Assembly: GCA_937127445.1 (NCBI GenBank)
Contig: CAKZLY010000015.1
Coordinates: 62,001-126,000, forward strand
Reading direction: 5' to 3'
DNA: 64,000 nt
Source: Eximiradius sp.
GTDB lineage: Bacteria; Bacteroidota; Ignavibacteria; Kapaibacteriales; UBA2268
A program made the translations under genes and the position numbers. Positions 52,606 to 61,909 of the stretch are shown here, piece by piece; within the stretch, counting starts at the first letter, position 1, and each line of letters opens with the position of its first letter. The notes beneath the pieces were generated by a model. The model saw only the letters and a program-made list of their open reading frames with translations. It did not search any database and was not told the DNA's origin.

Positions 52606-55251
52606 ATGCAAAAGTTTAAGACATTTTCGCTGATTTCATTGTATTTATTTTTCTGCATATTAATTTCTCATTCTTTGTTTTCTCAAAACAAGATTGAAAA
52701 TGATGAATTTGAGAAAAGTAACCAGTTGTATTTACTTGCAATGAAAATTGAACCAGTCGAGGGACAGTCAAATATAATTGCAAGTAAGAGAATTCGCATA
52801 ATTAACTTGGGGCCTATCGTAAATTGGCAAGGATTGGATTATGCTCCAACAATCAGTGCAGATGGTAGAACATTATATTTTGTATCAAACAGACCGGGAA
52901 GCAAATTAACCCCAGACGGTAAATCTTCCCACGATTTTTGGGCAGCAAAAAAACTTGAAAGATTGGATTCAGTATTTTTTCAGCCATTTAACATTGATAC
53001 AACTACAAATTTTGGCAGACTTGGTGTAAATACTGAATTAAACGAAGGCGTTGCTTCAATCAGTGCAGATAGCAGAACGTTATATTTTACTGGTTGTAAC
53101 CGTCCTGATGGGATTGGGGACTGCGATATTTACAAAACAACTATTGAAGGTGACCGTTGGGGACGTCCTGTAAATTTAGGTAAAAATGTTAATTCCGAAG
53201 TGTTTGATTCCCAACCATCAATAGCACCGGACCAAAGCAGATTATATTTTGTCTCAACCAGAAAAGGACCGAATAGTGATGGAAGAAATGTTCCAAAGAA
53301 TTTTGATATTTGGTATTCAGATTGGGATTATGATTTAGAAGAATGGAAACCTGCCAAAAATTTAGAAGCAATAAATACAAAAGGGCGTGAAGTATCGCCA
53401 TTCATTGCTGCTGACAATCAAACATTGTTTTTTGCTTCAGATGGACACAAACCCAACTATGGTGGGCTTGATTTCTATCTTACACGCTATGATCCTGCAA
53501 CTAAAACCTGGAGTACTCCTGAGAATTTAGGTGAACCAATAAACACAAAAGAGGATGAAATGTTTATCACTTTGCCTGCCTCTGGAGATATTCTCTACTT
53601 CTCTTCTCGAAGGACAGATATTCAAGGCTACCAGGGAGATTATGATATTTTTATGGCATTTGTACCTACTTTTTTCCGTGCTGTAAATGTTGCGGGTACT
53701 GTTGTTGATGAATGTACAGGCGAATTTATCCCTGCAAAAATTGAAATAAAGAACCCACTTACTGGTAGAGTATATACAGATTCACTTAACTTACAACGCA
53801 CAAAATTTGAATATGTTGTAACTAATAGCGATTATGGTGAAGGAAAAGATGCAGCGAATAAAGTTCAATTAGAAATAACTGCATTTAATCCGAAATACGG
53901 GAAAAAATCAGTATTTCAAGAAGTAGTCAAACCAAAGAAAACTGACGACCCAGAAGAAGCTAAAAAATTTGCTGATGAAATTAATGTTAAAATATTAATG
54001 GGACAAAGACCAGTCCTTACAGCAGAAATCGATGAAGCCGATTATATAAGAAGAGCAAAAGCTGCTGACCCAAAACTCGCAAGTTATCGCGGACTTGTAA
54101 TGGAGGAGGTTCAAACTTGGGATTTATATCCATTACTAAACTATGTATTTTTCGATTTAGGTTCATCTGTACTTCCACCTCGTTATATTTTATTTAAATC
54201 ACCTGAGGATACTAAAAACTTTACAGATACAACAATTGCAGGCGGTACACTGAATAAATATTATCACGTTCTGAATATTTACGGTTATCGCTTGAACAAA
54301 TTCCCGGATGTTAAAATTGAAATAGTTGGAACAACTGACGGGACCTCTCCTGAAGAAAAAAGACCAAATCTTTCGAAAGAAAGGGCTGAGTTTGTATATA
54401 ATTATTTCAAAAATATCTGGAGAATAAGTCCTGATAGAATGAAGCTTACATTTAGAGAGAAACCACTTGTAGTTTCAAATCTCAAAGATTCATTAGGTAT
54501 TCAGGAAAATCGCCGTGTAGAAATTCTTTGCGACGACTGGAATATTACAAAACCTGTATTTGATAAAGATCCAACGACATTCCCACAACCAGAGGAAATG
54601 AAATTTGTAATAAAAAATGGCATTGATGACGCAATCATTGCAAAAAGAAGAATTGAGATTAAGCGTGGGAATGAAAAATGGATAACATTGAATAATATTG
54701 GGTTGACAGAAGCAAATTATATTTGGGATTGGACAAATGAAGATGGAAAATATCCAAAAGACGAAGTTTCATATACAGCTCAATTAATAGTAACTACAAA
54801 GAGCGGTGCAGAATGTTCTTCTGACCCAATAACAATACCAGTTAAGCAAATTTCAACATTGGAGAAGAAAACATCAGTTGTTGGCGATAGCACTCTTGAA
54901 CGTTACAATCTTATTCTCTTCCCATTTAATTCTGCAGAAGCGGGTGAAACAAACAACAGAATTATGCGTGAATACGTCTACGATCGCGTTAAACCTACTT
55001 CTGTGGCAGAAGTTGTCGGGCATACTGATGTTGTAGGTTTATTTGATCATAATTTAAAACTATCTGAAAGACGTGCTGAGACTGTACGCCAGGGAATTAT
55101 CAAAGCAACTGGTGGTAGATTTGCTTCGCTGAGCTCAAAAGGCGTAGGTGAAGACGATCCATTATATACAAACGATTTGCCAGAAGGACGCTTTTATAAT
55201 AGAACAGTTCAGGTGGTTATTCGAACTCCGGTTTCAGAATACGAAAAGTAG
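52606..55251 (+). CDS. PD40/OmpA envelope protein with two OmpA-like domains
   Basis: 881 residues with a signal peptide (about 1-28). Five PD40-like beta-propeller repeats follow in residues 80-350: ISADGRTLYFVSNRPG, ISADSRTLYFTGC, IAPDQSRLYFVSTRKG, IAADNQTLFFASDGH and LPASGDILYFSSRRTD. A carboxypeptidase-regulatory-like beta domain comes next (GTVVDECTGEFIPAK). The first OmpA-like domain (about 510-660) has VFFDLGSSVLPP and NRRVEILC. The second, at about 765-875, has LFPFNSAEAGE, VVGHTDVVGLFDHNLKLSERRA and YNRTVQVVI. It probably anchors an outer-membrane complex to peptidoglycan, akin to PorE of T9SS; inference. Confidence 0.85.
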   Translation: MQKFKTFSLISLYLFFCILISHSLFSQNKIENDEFEKSNQLYLLAMKIEPVEGQSNIIASKRIRIINLGPIVNWQGLDYAPTISADGRTLYFVSNRPGSKLTPDGKSSHDFWAAKKLERLDSVFFQPFNIDTTTNFGRLGVNTELNEGVASISADSRTLYFTGCNRPDGIGDCDIYKTTIEGDRWGRPVNLGKNVNSEVFDSQPSIAPDQSRLYFVSTRKGPNSDGRNVPKNFDIWYSDWDYDLEEWKPAKNLEAINTKGREVSPFIAADNQTLFFASDGHKPNYGGLDFYLTRYDPATKTWSTPENLGEPINTKEDEMFITLPASGDILYFSSRRTDIQGYQGDYDIFMAFVPTFFRAVNVAGTVVDECTGEFIPAKIEIKNPLTGRVYTDSLNLQRTKFEYVVTNSDYGEGKDAANKVQLEITAFNPKYGKKSVFQEVVKPKKTDDPEEAKKFADEINVKILMGQRPVLTAEIDEADYIRRAKAADPKLASYRGLVMEEVQTWDLYPLLNYVFFDLGSSVLPPRYILFKSPEDTKNFTDTTIAGGTLNKYYHVLNIYGYRLNKFPDVKIEIVGTTDGTSPEEKRPNLSKERAEFVYNYFKNIWRISPDRMKLTFREKPLVVSNLKDSLGIQENRRVEILCDDWNITKPVFDKDPTTFPQPEEMKFVIKNGIDDAIIAKRRIEIKRGNEKWITLNNIGLTEANYIWDWTNEDGKYPKDEVSYTAQLIVTTKSGAECSSDPITIPVKQISTLEKKTSVVGDSTLERYNLILFPFNSAEAGETNNRIMREYVYDRVKPTSVAEVVGHTDVVGLFDHNLKLSERRAETVRQGIIKATGGRFASLSSKGVGEDDPLYTNDLPEGRFYNRTVQVVIRTPVSEYEK

Positions 55252-55271
55252 ATTTTTTTATTCTTTCAATC

Positions 55272-55306
55272 AAAAAAGGCGGGCTAATTTTGGTTCCGCC
55301 TTTTTT
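55272..55306 (+). terminator. Terminator after PD40/OmpA gene
   Basis: AAAAAAGGCGG (55272-55282) pairs with CCGCCTTTTTT (55296-55306), 11 bp, followed by TATTT. Confidence 0.9.
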
Positions 55307-55633
55307 ATTTAAAATAAAACTGAACATTAATAATAGAACTTTTCACAAAAAGTAAAAAAATAATTGTAACTTTTTTACACATCAAATAATCTATATTCAT
55401 CGAAAGACATTCATGTTAATTCAATAATTACCTTGTATAGAATATTTTCTGCATATTACTACAACAGATTTGCAAAACGTATCAGTAAAAAAAGTATTGA
55501 TTCTCTATCGTTCGTTTTGGGAATAAAATTATTTATTTGATAGCTTAAAAGATTTCTCTTTGGATAATTCTGTTTGTAAATATATTTAAAAATATAATAC
55601 ATATATCTACAAAAAATTATCAAGAGGCAAAAA
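55307..55633. other. AT-rich intergenic stretch without a supportable gene
   Basis: These 327 nt are AT-rich, with no RNA gene, strong hairpin or consensus promoter I can support. A 60-codon reading on the minus strand (55459-55641) is rich in I, Y, K and F and has no signal or ribosome site, so I treat it as spurious. Confidence 0.6.
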
Positions 55634-57162
55634 ATGTGCAAGTATTTTTCTACTTTTTATGTCATCCTTTTGCTAATAATATTGACGAGCAAACGCTCAA
55701 AGGCACAAATGATTGAACAATGGGAAATATTCTATACAAAACCAGTGTATGATATTATTGCTTTAGATGAAGATCATTTCGGTTTTTTTGATAAAAGAAC
55801 CAATTTTTCATACAGCTCCGAACAAGTAAAATTATTATTAACAAATGATGGTGGAAAAAATTATCGCGAATCAATAGTTCTGGGGAGCAGCGATACATCC
55901 TACTTTCCATACGTACAAAAATGGTGTTGGATAGATTCCAAGTATATATATTTACTCGTGGATAGCGTATATTATGCTGGATTAGATGCGAATTATAATC
56001 CGAAACTATACTTTCGAACAAATATTTATAAGTCAACAAATTCTGGTCTTGATTGGGAATTGATATAAATTAATACAGAGTGGAGAAAAACTTTGTCCAA
56101 AGATTTAATGATGTTCGATTCATTGAATGGAATAATGATACAGCGTTTAAACACGTTTCAAGAACAATCGGATCCTATATATATCACCAATGATGGATGG
56201 AAAACCTGGGAAAATTTTTTTCAGGATATTGCTTTCTTCTCACCAAACAGATTGTTATTTTTAAACGATAGCACTTATTTTACCTTTTCAAATAAAAATC
56301 TTTTCAGAACAACAAATTCAGGAAGAACCTGTGGCCCACTTCTTAAGCCAGATTGGCAATATCCTATTATCTATAATGCAATAATTTAGAATGATAGCAC
56401 TTATATTGTTAATACGAACTATTATCCTTTAATAACTACGAATTATGGTAATAACTGGGAAAAATTAATATATCCATATTTTTACAGTAATAATAAAAAA
56501 TACAGCGTTTCAATAGTCAAAATATTTAGAAACAACAATATATTAGGTCAAAATGCAAGTATGTTATTCAAATTCAGTGGCAAAAAAATCTCAAACCACC
56601 TGATTTTACAAATCCAGTAGAAAGATATCTTTTGCCACTTGATTTTACCATTTCCTGGACACCGATTACCGGTGCAGAACAATATGAGTTACAGATAGTT
56701 GAACGAATAGGACACGACTTATATTCCCCGGAAGATCGTCCACCAGTAAATTTCGATACAATTTTATTTGCAAACGTATGCTTGCCGTCAAGCGACACTT
56801 CTTATCAATTAACAGGAACAAAAAGATTTAGAGAATATTTATGTAGAATTCGAGCAATCAATTCAGAATATTCGTCAGAGTGGTCCTCGGACTTCTGGGT
56901 TACTGATAATACATCGAGCGTTGCAGACGAACAAAAAGAAAATGAACTGAGTGTATCTCCAAATCCAGCATCTGATTACATAGATATCAGAATTCCAAAA
57001 AATTCTGAACGAATTGATGTTTTCAATATTTTTGGAGAAAAAGTATTGGAATTGAATTTTATTAATAATTCTGAAAGAATAAGAGCCAATATCAGCAGAT
57101 TGCCAAAGGGTATCTACATCGTAAGAGCTGGAAATAGCAGTATAAGATTTGTCAAATTATAA
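55634..57162 (+). pseudogene. Broken T9SS-exported protein (beta-propeller-like repeats, FN3-like domain, sorting tail)
   Basis: A start with signal peptide lies at 55634 (cleavage near SKAQ). The same frame is interrupted by TAA at 56066-56068 and TAG at 56387-56389. Coding-like sequence resumes without a shift after both: INTEWRKTLSKD after the first and NDSTYIVNTNYYPLITTNYG after the second. Between about 56520 and 56590 the coding frame shifts by -1 into KPPDFTNPVERYLLPLDFT. It continues through an FN3-like domain (SWTPITGAEQYELQI) to a type IX sorting domain (SVSPNPASDYIDI, FNIFGEKVLEL, LPKGIYIVRAG). Repeats such as TNDGGKNYRE, TNSGLDWE, TNSGRT and TNYGNNWEK suggest a Ycf48/sialidase-like propeller. 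Three lesions make decay the simplest reading. Confidence 0.8.
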
Positions 57163-57172
57163 ACGAAATAGA

Positions 57173-57204
57173 AAAGGGGCCGAACAGCAATAATCAGCCC
57201 CTTT
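57173..57204. terminator. Bidirectional terminator between pseudogene and purH
   Basis: AAAGGGGC (57173-57180) pairs with GCCCCTTT (57197-57204) around a 16-nt loop. There are T-tracts on both strands. Confidence 0.8.
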
Positions 57205-57219
57205 ATTTAAGTAACAACA

Positions 57220-58767
57220 TTAATGTCTAAAATGCCTAATCCCAGTAAAGATCATTGTCAAATTTAGTTCGTCGGCAGTTTTAATAACTTCTTCGTCCCT
57301 AACTGAACCACCAGGTTGTATTACGGCAGTAGCACCAGCTGAAGCAGCATAGCGAACACCATCATCAAATGGGAAAAAAGCATCGGAAGCAATCGCAGAA
57401 CCCGATAAATCAATACCTTGAAGTTTTGCTTTTTCAACTGCAATTCTTGAAGAATCGACACGCGACATTTGTCCAGCACCAATAGCCAGTGTCCTATCGC
57501 TTTTTGCATAAACAATAGCATTAGATTTCACATGTTTGCAGACTTTCCAGGCAAACATCATTGATTGTAATTCTTCGTCCGTTGGCTTTCTTTTTGTTAC
57601 AACTGTTAGGCTATTTTCGTTAAGCAATAATTTATCGCTATCTTGTGTAAGCAGTCCGCCAGGAACAGAACGAATATTTTTTGAAGAATGTTTTTTTAAT
57701 AATTCAAAGTTTACTTTAATGAGCCTTCTATCTTTCTTTTTCATAAGCAATTCCAAAGCATCATCAGTAAAGTCGGGTGCAATGATTACTTCTGTAAACA
57801 TAGAATGAATTGCATTGGCGGCATCTAAATCGATTTTCCTGTTGACAGCGATTATTCCACCGAAAGGAGAAACATTATCAGTAGCAAGTGCTTTTTCGAA
57901 GGCATCAGCGATAGTATTGCCAAGAGCAACCCCACAAGGGTTTGTGTGTTTTATTATCGCAAGAGCAAGTTCATCGAACTCGAGTATGAGTTCAGAGGCT
58001 GCACTAATATCAATAATATTGTTGAAGGAAAGCTCTTTCCCGTGCATTTTTTCGAAAATGCAATTAAAATAGCCATATAAAGCAGCTTTTTGGTGAGGAT
58101 TTTCACCATAACGCAATGTTTGGGATAAATTGAAAGACAGGTTGAGTTTTTCAGGAATTTCAATTTGATTGTGTTGATTAAAATAATTAGCAATAAGGCT
58201 ATCGTAATATGCAGTATGAGAAAATACTTCACCAGCAAGTTTCACACGATAGTCTTCCGGGATTGATTGCCCTGCTTCGAGATATGCAATGATTTCCGAA
58301 TAGCGTGCTGGATTTACAACAACGGCAGTCCATCGGTAATTCTTTGCTGAGGCTCGTAGCATAGCGGGACCGCCAATATCAATGTTTTCAATTAATTCTT
58401 CGTGAGTAACATTTTCTTTATTTAAAGTTTGTTCAAAGGGATATAAATTTACAACAAGTAAGTCGATTGATTTAAGATTGTTTTCAGAAAGTTGTTTTGT
58501 GTGTTCTTCGTTCGATAGGTCAGCAAGCAAGCCAGCGTGGATTGCGGGATGCAAAGTTTTTACACGACCACCTAAAATCTCTTGGAAGCCTGTTAACTGA
58601 GATATGCTTTTAACATCAATCGAAGCATCTTTGAGAATTTTGGCGGTTCCGCCGGTTGAGTAAATTTCAATGCCAAGATTTGCAAGTGTTTTTGCGAAAT
58701 CCACAATACCAGTTTTGTCAGAAACTGATATAATTGCTGTCTTGATTTTGTACTCTGATGGGTTCAT
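57220..58767 (-). CDS. purH: Bifunctional AICAR formyltransferase / IMP cyclohydrolase
   Basis: 515 residues, the usual PurH length. The N-terminal IMP cyclohydrolase domain (MGS-like, ISVSDKTGIVDFAKTL, YSTGGTAKIL, GGRVKTLHPAIHAGLL) is followed by the AICARFT domain (LRYGENPHQKAALYG, IKHTNPCGVALG, AIASDAFFPFDDGVRYAA and the IQPGGSVRDEE end). It performs the last two steps of de novo purine synthesis. It sits 21 nt downstream of a LolC/E-like permease gene and is the last gene of that unit. Confidence 0.97.
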   Translation of the reverse strand: MNPSEYKIKTAIISVSDKTGIVDFAKTLANLGIEIYSTGGTAKILKDASIDVKSISQLTGFQEILGGRVKTLHPAIHAGLLADLSNEEHTKQLSENNLKSIDLLVVNLYPFEQTLNKENVTHEELIENIDIGGPAMLRASAKNYRWTAVVVNPARYSEIIAYLEAGQSIPEDYRVKLAGEVFSHTAYYDSLIANYFNQHNQIEIPEKLNLSFNLSQTLRYGENPHQKAALYGYFNCIFEKMHGKELSFNNIIDISAASELILEFDELALAIIKHTNPCGVALGNTIADAFEKALATDNVSPFGGIIAVNRKIDLDAANAIHSMFTEVIIAPDFTDDALELLMKKKDRRLIKVNFELLKKHSSKNIRSVPGGLLTQDSDKLLLNENSLTVVTKRKPTDEELQSMMFAWKVCKHVKSNAIVYAKSDRTLAIGAGQMSRVDSSRIAVEKAKLQGIDLSGSAIASDAFFPFDDGVRYAASAGATAVIQPGGSVRDEEVIKTADELNLTMIFTGIRHFRH

Positions 58768-58788
58768 AAAAAAATCTCCTAAAATTTA

Positions 58789-60021
58789 TTAATCATTCCG
58801 TAATTCTTCTGCAATATTGATTTTAATTGCCTGTTTTGCAGGATAAATAGTTGCTAAAAAGCATAAAAAAATCGAGAAAACCGCAACAATAATCACATCA
58901 AATACATTCAAGCTCACAGGTATTGCATCAATAATATAGCGGTTAATATCGATTTTGAACCATTTGTAATTAGATTGTGCAAAAACAAAACCTATCCCAA
59001 GCAATAATCCTAAGCAGGTAGAAATAACGCCAATAAATAATCCAACCTTCAAAAAAATCTTTTTTATCAGTTTATCATTTGCTCCGAAAGCTTTTAGAGT
59101 TGCAATATCCTGTTGCTTTTCGGTAATTGTCATAGAAAGAGATGCAAACAGATTAAAAATAGCAATGATAATAATAATTCCAACAATTGCAAAAGAAACT
59201 AGTTTTTCAAATTTCATAATCGAATATAGTTGGCTATTTAAATCTTTCCAAGTTAGAATTTTGACATCTGGTGAGACTATACTTGATAACTTTGCTTTTA
59301 TTTCATCGGATTTCCGAAAATCATCCAGAAAAACATCAATTGAATTAACTGAATTGGAAGGAATGGGGAGTAAATTATTTAAATCATTGGAATTTATAAA
59401 TGCAAGCGTTAAATCATAATCTTTGATATTAGTATTGAAAATAGCACCAACTGTTACGGTATAGCCTTTGGGCTGTGAAAATGCCAACAAACTACCTTCG
59501 ATACTATTGGGAGTGAAGAGTTCTATGCTTTCACCGGCAGATACTTGTAACCGTTCAGCAAGAGCAGAACCGATAAATATGGTTTGCTCGCTCAATTGAT
59601 TGAAAATTCCTAAACTACCTGAAATAACATATTTTGGTAATTCATTATTAAACAAATGGCTATTTGGTTCTAATCCAATAAGGTTGAACACCTGCATTTT
59701 AGAATTATGCACAGCAACAACTTTACTTTGTAAAGTTGGATTTATGAAGTTTATCTGCTCAATTCCTTTGATTTGCTTAATGTTTATTGTGTTTAAGTTA
59801 ATGTAATAACCTTTTTGAGGGACTAATCTGATATGTGGGTCGATACCAACGATTTGTTTGATAGTTAATTCCTGAAATCCATTAAAAATGGACTGAACGG
59901 CAATGAGCGAGGCATTACCAATGATAATTCCAAGAATAGAAAGAAATGTTATATAAGATATAAAATTGAATGAATGTTTTGGGAAAATATAGCGCATTGA
60001 TATTAAATTATCAACTTTCAT
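58789..60021 (-). CDS. LolC/LolE-type ABC transporter permease (FtsX/MacB fold)
   Basis: 410 residues with four membrane helices: one at the N-terminus (ISYITFLSILGIIIGNASLIAV) and three after residue 265. A large periplasmic domain lies between them (DPHIRLVPQKGYYI, FIGSALAERLQVSAGE). The SMTITEKQQDIATLKAFGAND motif is the coupling region typical of LolCE/FtsX permeases. A role in lipoprotein release from the inner membrane is likely. The ATPase LolD is not adjacent. It follows the Big_5 lipoprotein gene after 1 nt. Confidence 0.87.
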   Translation of the reverse strand: MKVDNLISMRYIFPKHSFNFISYITFLSILGIIIGNASLIAVQSIFNGFQELTIKQIVGIDPHIRLVPQKGYYINLNTINIKQIKGIEQINFINPTLQSKVVAVHNSKMQVFNLIGLEPNSHLFNNELPKYVISGSLGIFNQLSEQTIFIGSALAERLQVSAGESIELFTPNSIEGSLLAFSQPKGYTVTVGAIFNTNIKDYDLTLAFINSNDLNNLLPIPSNSVNSIDVFLDDFRKSDEIKAKLSSIVSPDVKILTWKDLNSQLYSIMKFEKLVSFAIVGIIIIIAIFNLFASLSMTITEKQQDIATLKAFGANDKLIKKIFLKVGLFIGVISTCLGLLLGIGFVFAQSNYKWFKIDINRYIIDAIPVSLNVFDVIIVAVFSIFLCFLATIYPAKQAIKINIAEELRND

Positions 60022-60022
60022 A

Positions 60023-61708
60023 TTATTTCCCTATATGAAGAGTAATGCCTTCGGTTTCCCAGCGGCTTTTTACAGAAACTGTAAGACCTGTAAGATAAAA
60101 CTTTTCAGAGAATTCGAAGGGTAACACATTTCCATAATCATATTTATTATTGCCATTTCTATCCTCGTATACCCAAATTCTGTAATCACCGCTTCGAATA
60201 TTTTCGATCAGCCACTTGCCATTGTGATTTACTATTGCTTGATAAAATCTATTATCATTGATACCTTCTAAGACAACGCCTTTTTGCAACTCAGTGCCCG
60301 AAGAGTCTATCAATGTTCCACTCACTGTTCCATAATTTCTATTGTCTTCTGTCTTAAAGAACAGTGGAATTGTATCCTGAAACTTGTTTATTCCGAATTG
60401 TGGAATAATCGCTTGTGGCAGTATTTTAATAAAATAGGAAGAATTAAAATTTAATGGAGCATTTAGCAATAATTTCGTAGAATTGATAACATGCGTTGAG
60501 AAAGCAATAGATGAACTATCTGAGAATTGATAAAATTCAATAAATTCGTCTATTACACTATCAATTGGCTCAGTGAAAGTAAATGAAATTTGTCTGTCTA
60601 ACGGTATGTTTATTGAACTATCTTTAATTGACGTAGAAAGAAAACGGAATTCAGATACATCTTCATCTGTAATGGATTTTGCTTTTACAGTTTTACCGAA
60701 TTCGTTGAAGATATTACCCATTGTATCAGAAATAACAGCATTGCTATCGGGAATTGAAATATGTAGAACTTTTTGAGCCTCGATTTTTTCATCTAAAATT
60801 AGAATGAGAATATTCTGATCTTGATTATCTATATAAAAATTTCTGATTTTGTAGGATTGATTGCTTAATGAATCGAGAATTGAAATAGAAGAAGAATTTA
60901 AATTACGTATTAGTATATTCTCGCTAAAAAACAGTTTAAGTTTTTGATTGCTTTCAAATTCAGCAGAAAATAGTTTGGGAGGAGAAAAATCAATAATTTT
61001 CCCAAATCTAAAAAGAGCATCATCAGATTTACCGTTTATCACAGAGAAATCCTGATAAACGGTTGAGAAAAAGTCCTGGTTTTCATTCAATATTAGGTCC
61101 TTGAATTGGTCTTTAACGGCAATTAATCTATATTTGCCGTCAGCCAAACCTTGAAGAGTGAAGTTGCCTGATACACCAACCTGAACGCGATATTTAGGCA
61201 AAGCATTTAGTAATTGGAAAGTATCGATATCAATGTTTGTTATATCATAAGCAAAAATGAAAATACCCTGTGGATTTTTGTCGACGACAAGCCCGTTGAT
61301 TCTACCAGTATCAATAATTTCGCCAGTCGAAAAAATCAAAGAAAATGCTTCGCTAGGTTTTATATTTTTGAAATCAGTGTAATCGGTGCCTAAATTAATG
61401 AGATAAGTTGTCCTAGGTTTAAGATTCTCTTTAAATTCAATAGAAAGTTTTCTGCCCGACCAACCAAATTCGGCATTAGTAAGAGGTTGAATATATAAAT
61501 TTTCAAGAACAGAGTTTTTGTTCATATATTTAGTGAAATGCAATTCAACTTTTTTACCATCGAAATTAATTGTTCCTTGTTTAGGATATGTATTGGATAT
61601 TGCAGGCGGGGTAACATCAGGAGGTCCCCCCGAAGGTGCTTGCACATTCGCACAGGAGTTAAGAAGTAAAAGAATGAACAAGAAGCAATATGTTAATTTG
61701 TTTTTCAA
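60023..61708 (-). CDS. Lipoprotein with Ig-like (Big_5/SbsA-type) domain
   Basis: 561 residues. Lipobox LLNSC (Cys18) is followed by the NVQAPSGGPPDVTPPAI opening common to Bacteroidota Big_5 lipoproteins. Ig-like domains occupy about 35-130 (ELHFTKYMNKNSVLENLYI, TTYLINLG) and about 370-450 (RQISFTFTEPIDSVIDEF). The C-terminus has a carboxypeptidase-regulatory-like repeat (GTLIDSSGTELQKGVVLEG, WVYEDRNGNNKYDYG). Probably an outer-membrane structural lipoprotein; function unknown. Overlaps the small gene upstream by 4 nt. Confidence 0.8.
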   Translation of the reverse strand: MKNKLTYCFLFILLLLNSCANVQAPSGGPPDVTPPAISNTYPKQGTINFDGKKVELHFTKYMNKNSVLENLYIQPLTNAEFGWSGRKLSIEFKENLKPRTTYLINLGTDYTDFKNIKPSEAFSLIFSTGEIIDTGRINGLVVDKNPQGIFIFAYDITNIDIDTFQLLNALPKYRVQVGVSGNFTLQGLADGKYRLIAVKDQFKDLILNENQDFFSTVYQDFSVINGKSDDALFRFGKIIDFSPPKLFSAEFESNQKLKLFFSENILIRNLNSSSISILDSLSNQSYKIRNFYIDNQDQNILILILDEKIEAQKVLHISIPDSNAVISDTMGNIFNEFGKTVKAKSITDEDVSEFRFLSTSIKDSSINIPLDRQISFTFTEPIDSVIDEFIEFYQFSDSSSIAFSTHVINSTKLLLNAPLNFNSSYFIKILPQAIIPQFGINKFQDTIPLFFKTEDNRNYGTVSGTLIDSSGTELQKGVVLEGINDNRFYQAIVNHNGKWLIENIRSGDYRIWVYEDRNGNNKYDYGNVLPFEFSEKFYLTGLTVSVKSRWETEGITLHIGK

Positions 61709-61905
61709 TCTTGATTATTCACATTTAACAAAACATAAATGAAGCTTAAAAACAGTGATAGCAAAACTCCAAATGCCAGATGTCCCATAAAGAACTTTGA
61801 CAGAAGACCGTAAGTTATTAACAATTGGTTGGAAATTGTCAGTGAAGTGTAGAAAATTGCGAACATAAGTAAGATTTTTTTAAATATTTTGGTTAGTCTA
61901 TTCAT
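61705..61905 (-). CDS. Small membrane protein, unknown function
   Basis: 66 residues with two membrane helices (about 8-30 and 38-60) and short polar ends. It lies 4 nt after the ABC ATPase stop, and its stop overlaps the next start (ATGA), so translation in the operon is well supported. No family recognised. Confidence 0.6.
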   Translation of the reverse strand: MNRLTKIFKKILLMFAIFYTSLTISNQLLITYGLLSKFFMGHLAFGVLLSLFLSFIYVLLNVNNQD

Positions 61906-61909
61906 AGTA

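Noticed and set aside
55459-55641. 60-codon minus-strand reading before the T9SS pseudogene
   Set aside because: Composition is that of AT-rich non-coding DNA, with no ribosome site, signal or domain, and it overlaps the pseudogene start.
56066-56389. Stop-codon readthrough or an altered genetic code explaining the two in-frame stops
   Set aside because: TAA, TAG and TGA all end normal genes throughout the window, and a separate frameshift is also present, so gene decay is simpler.
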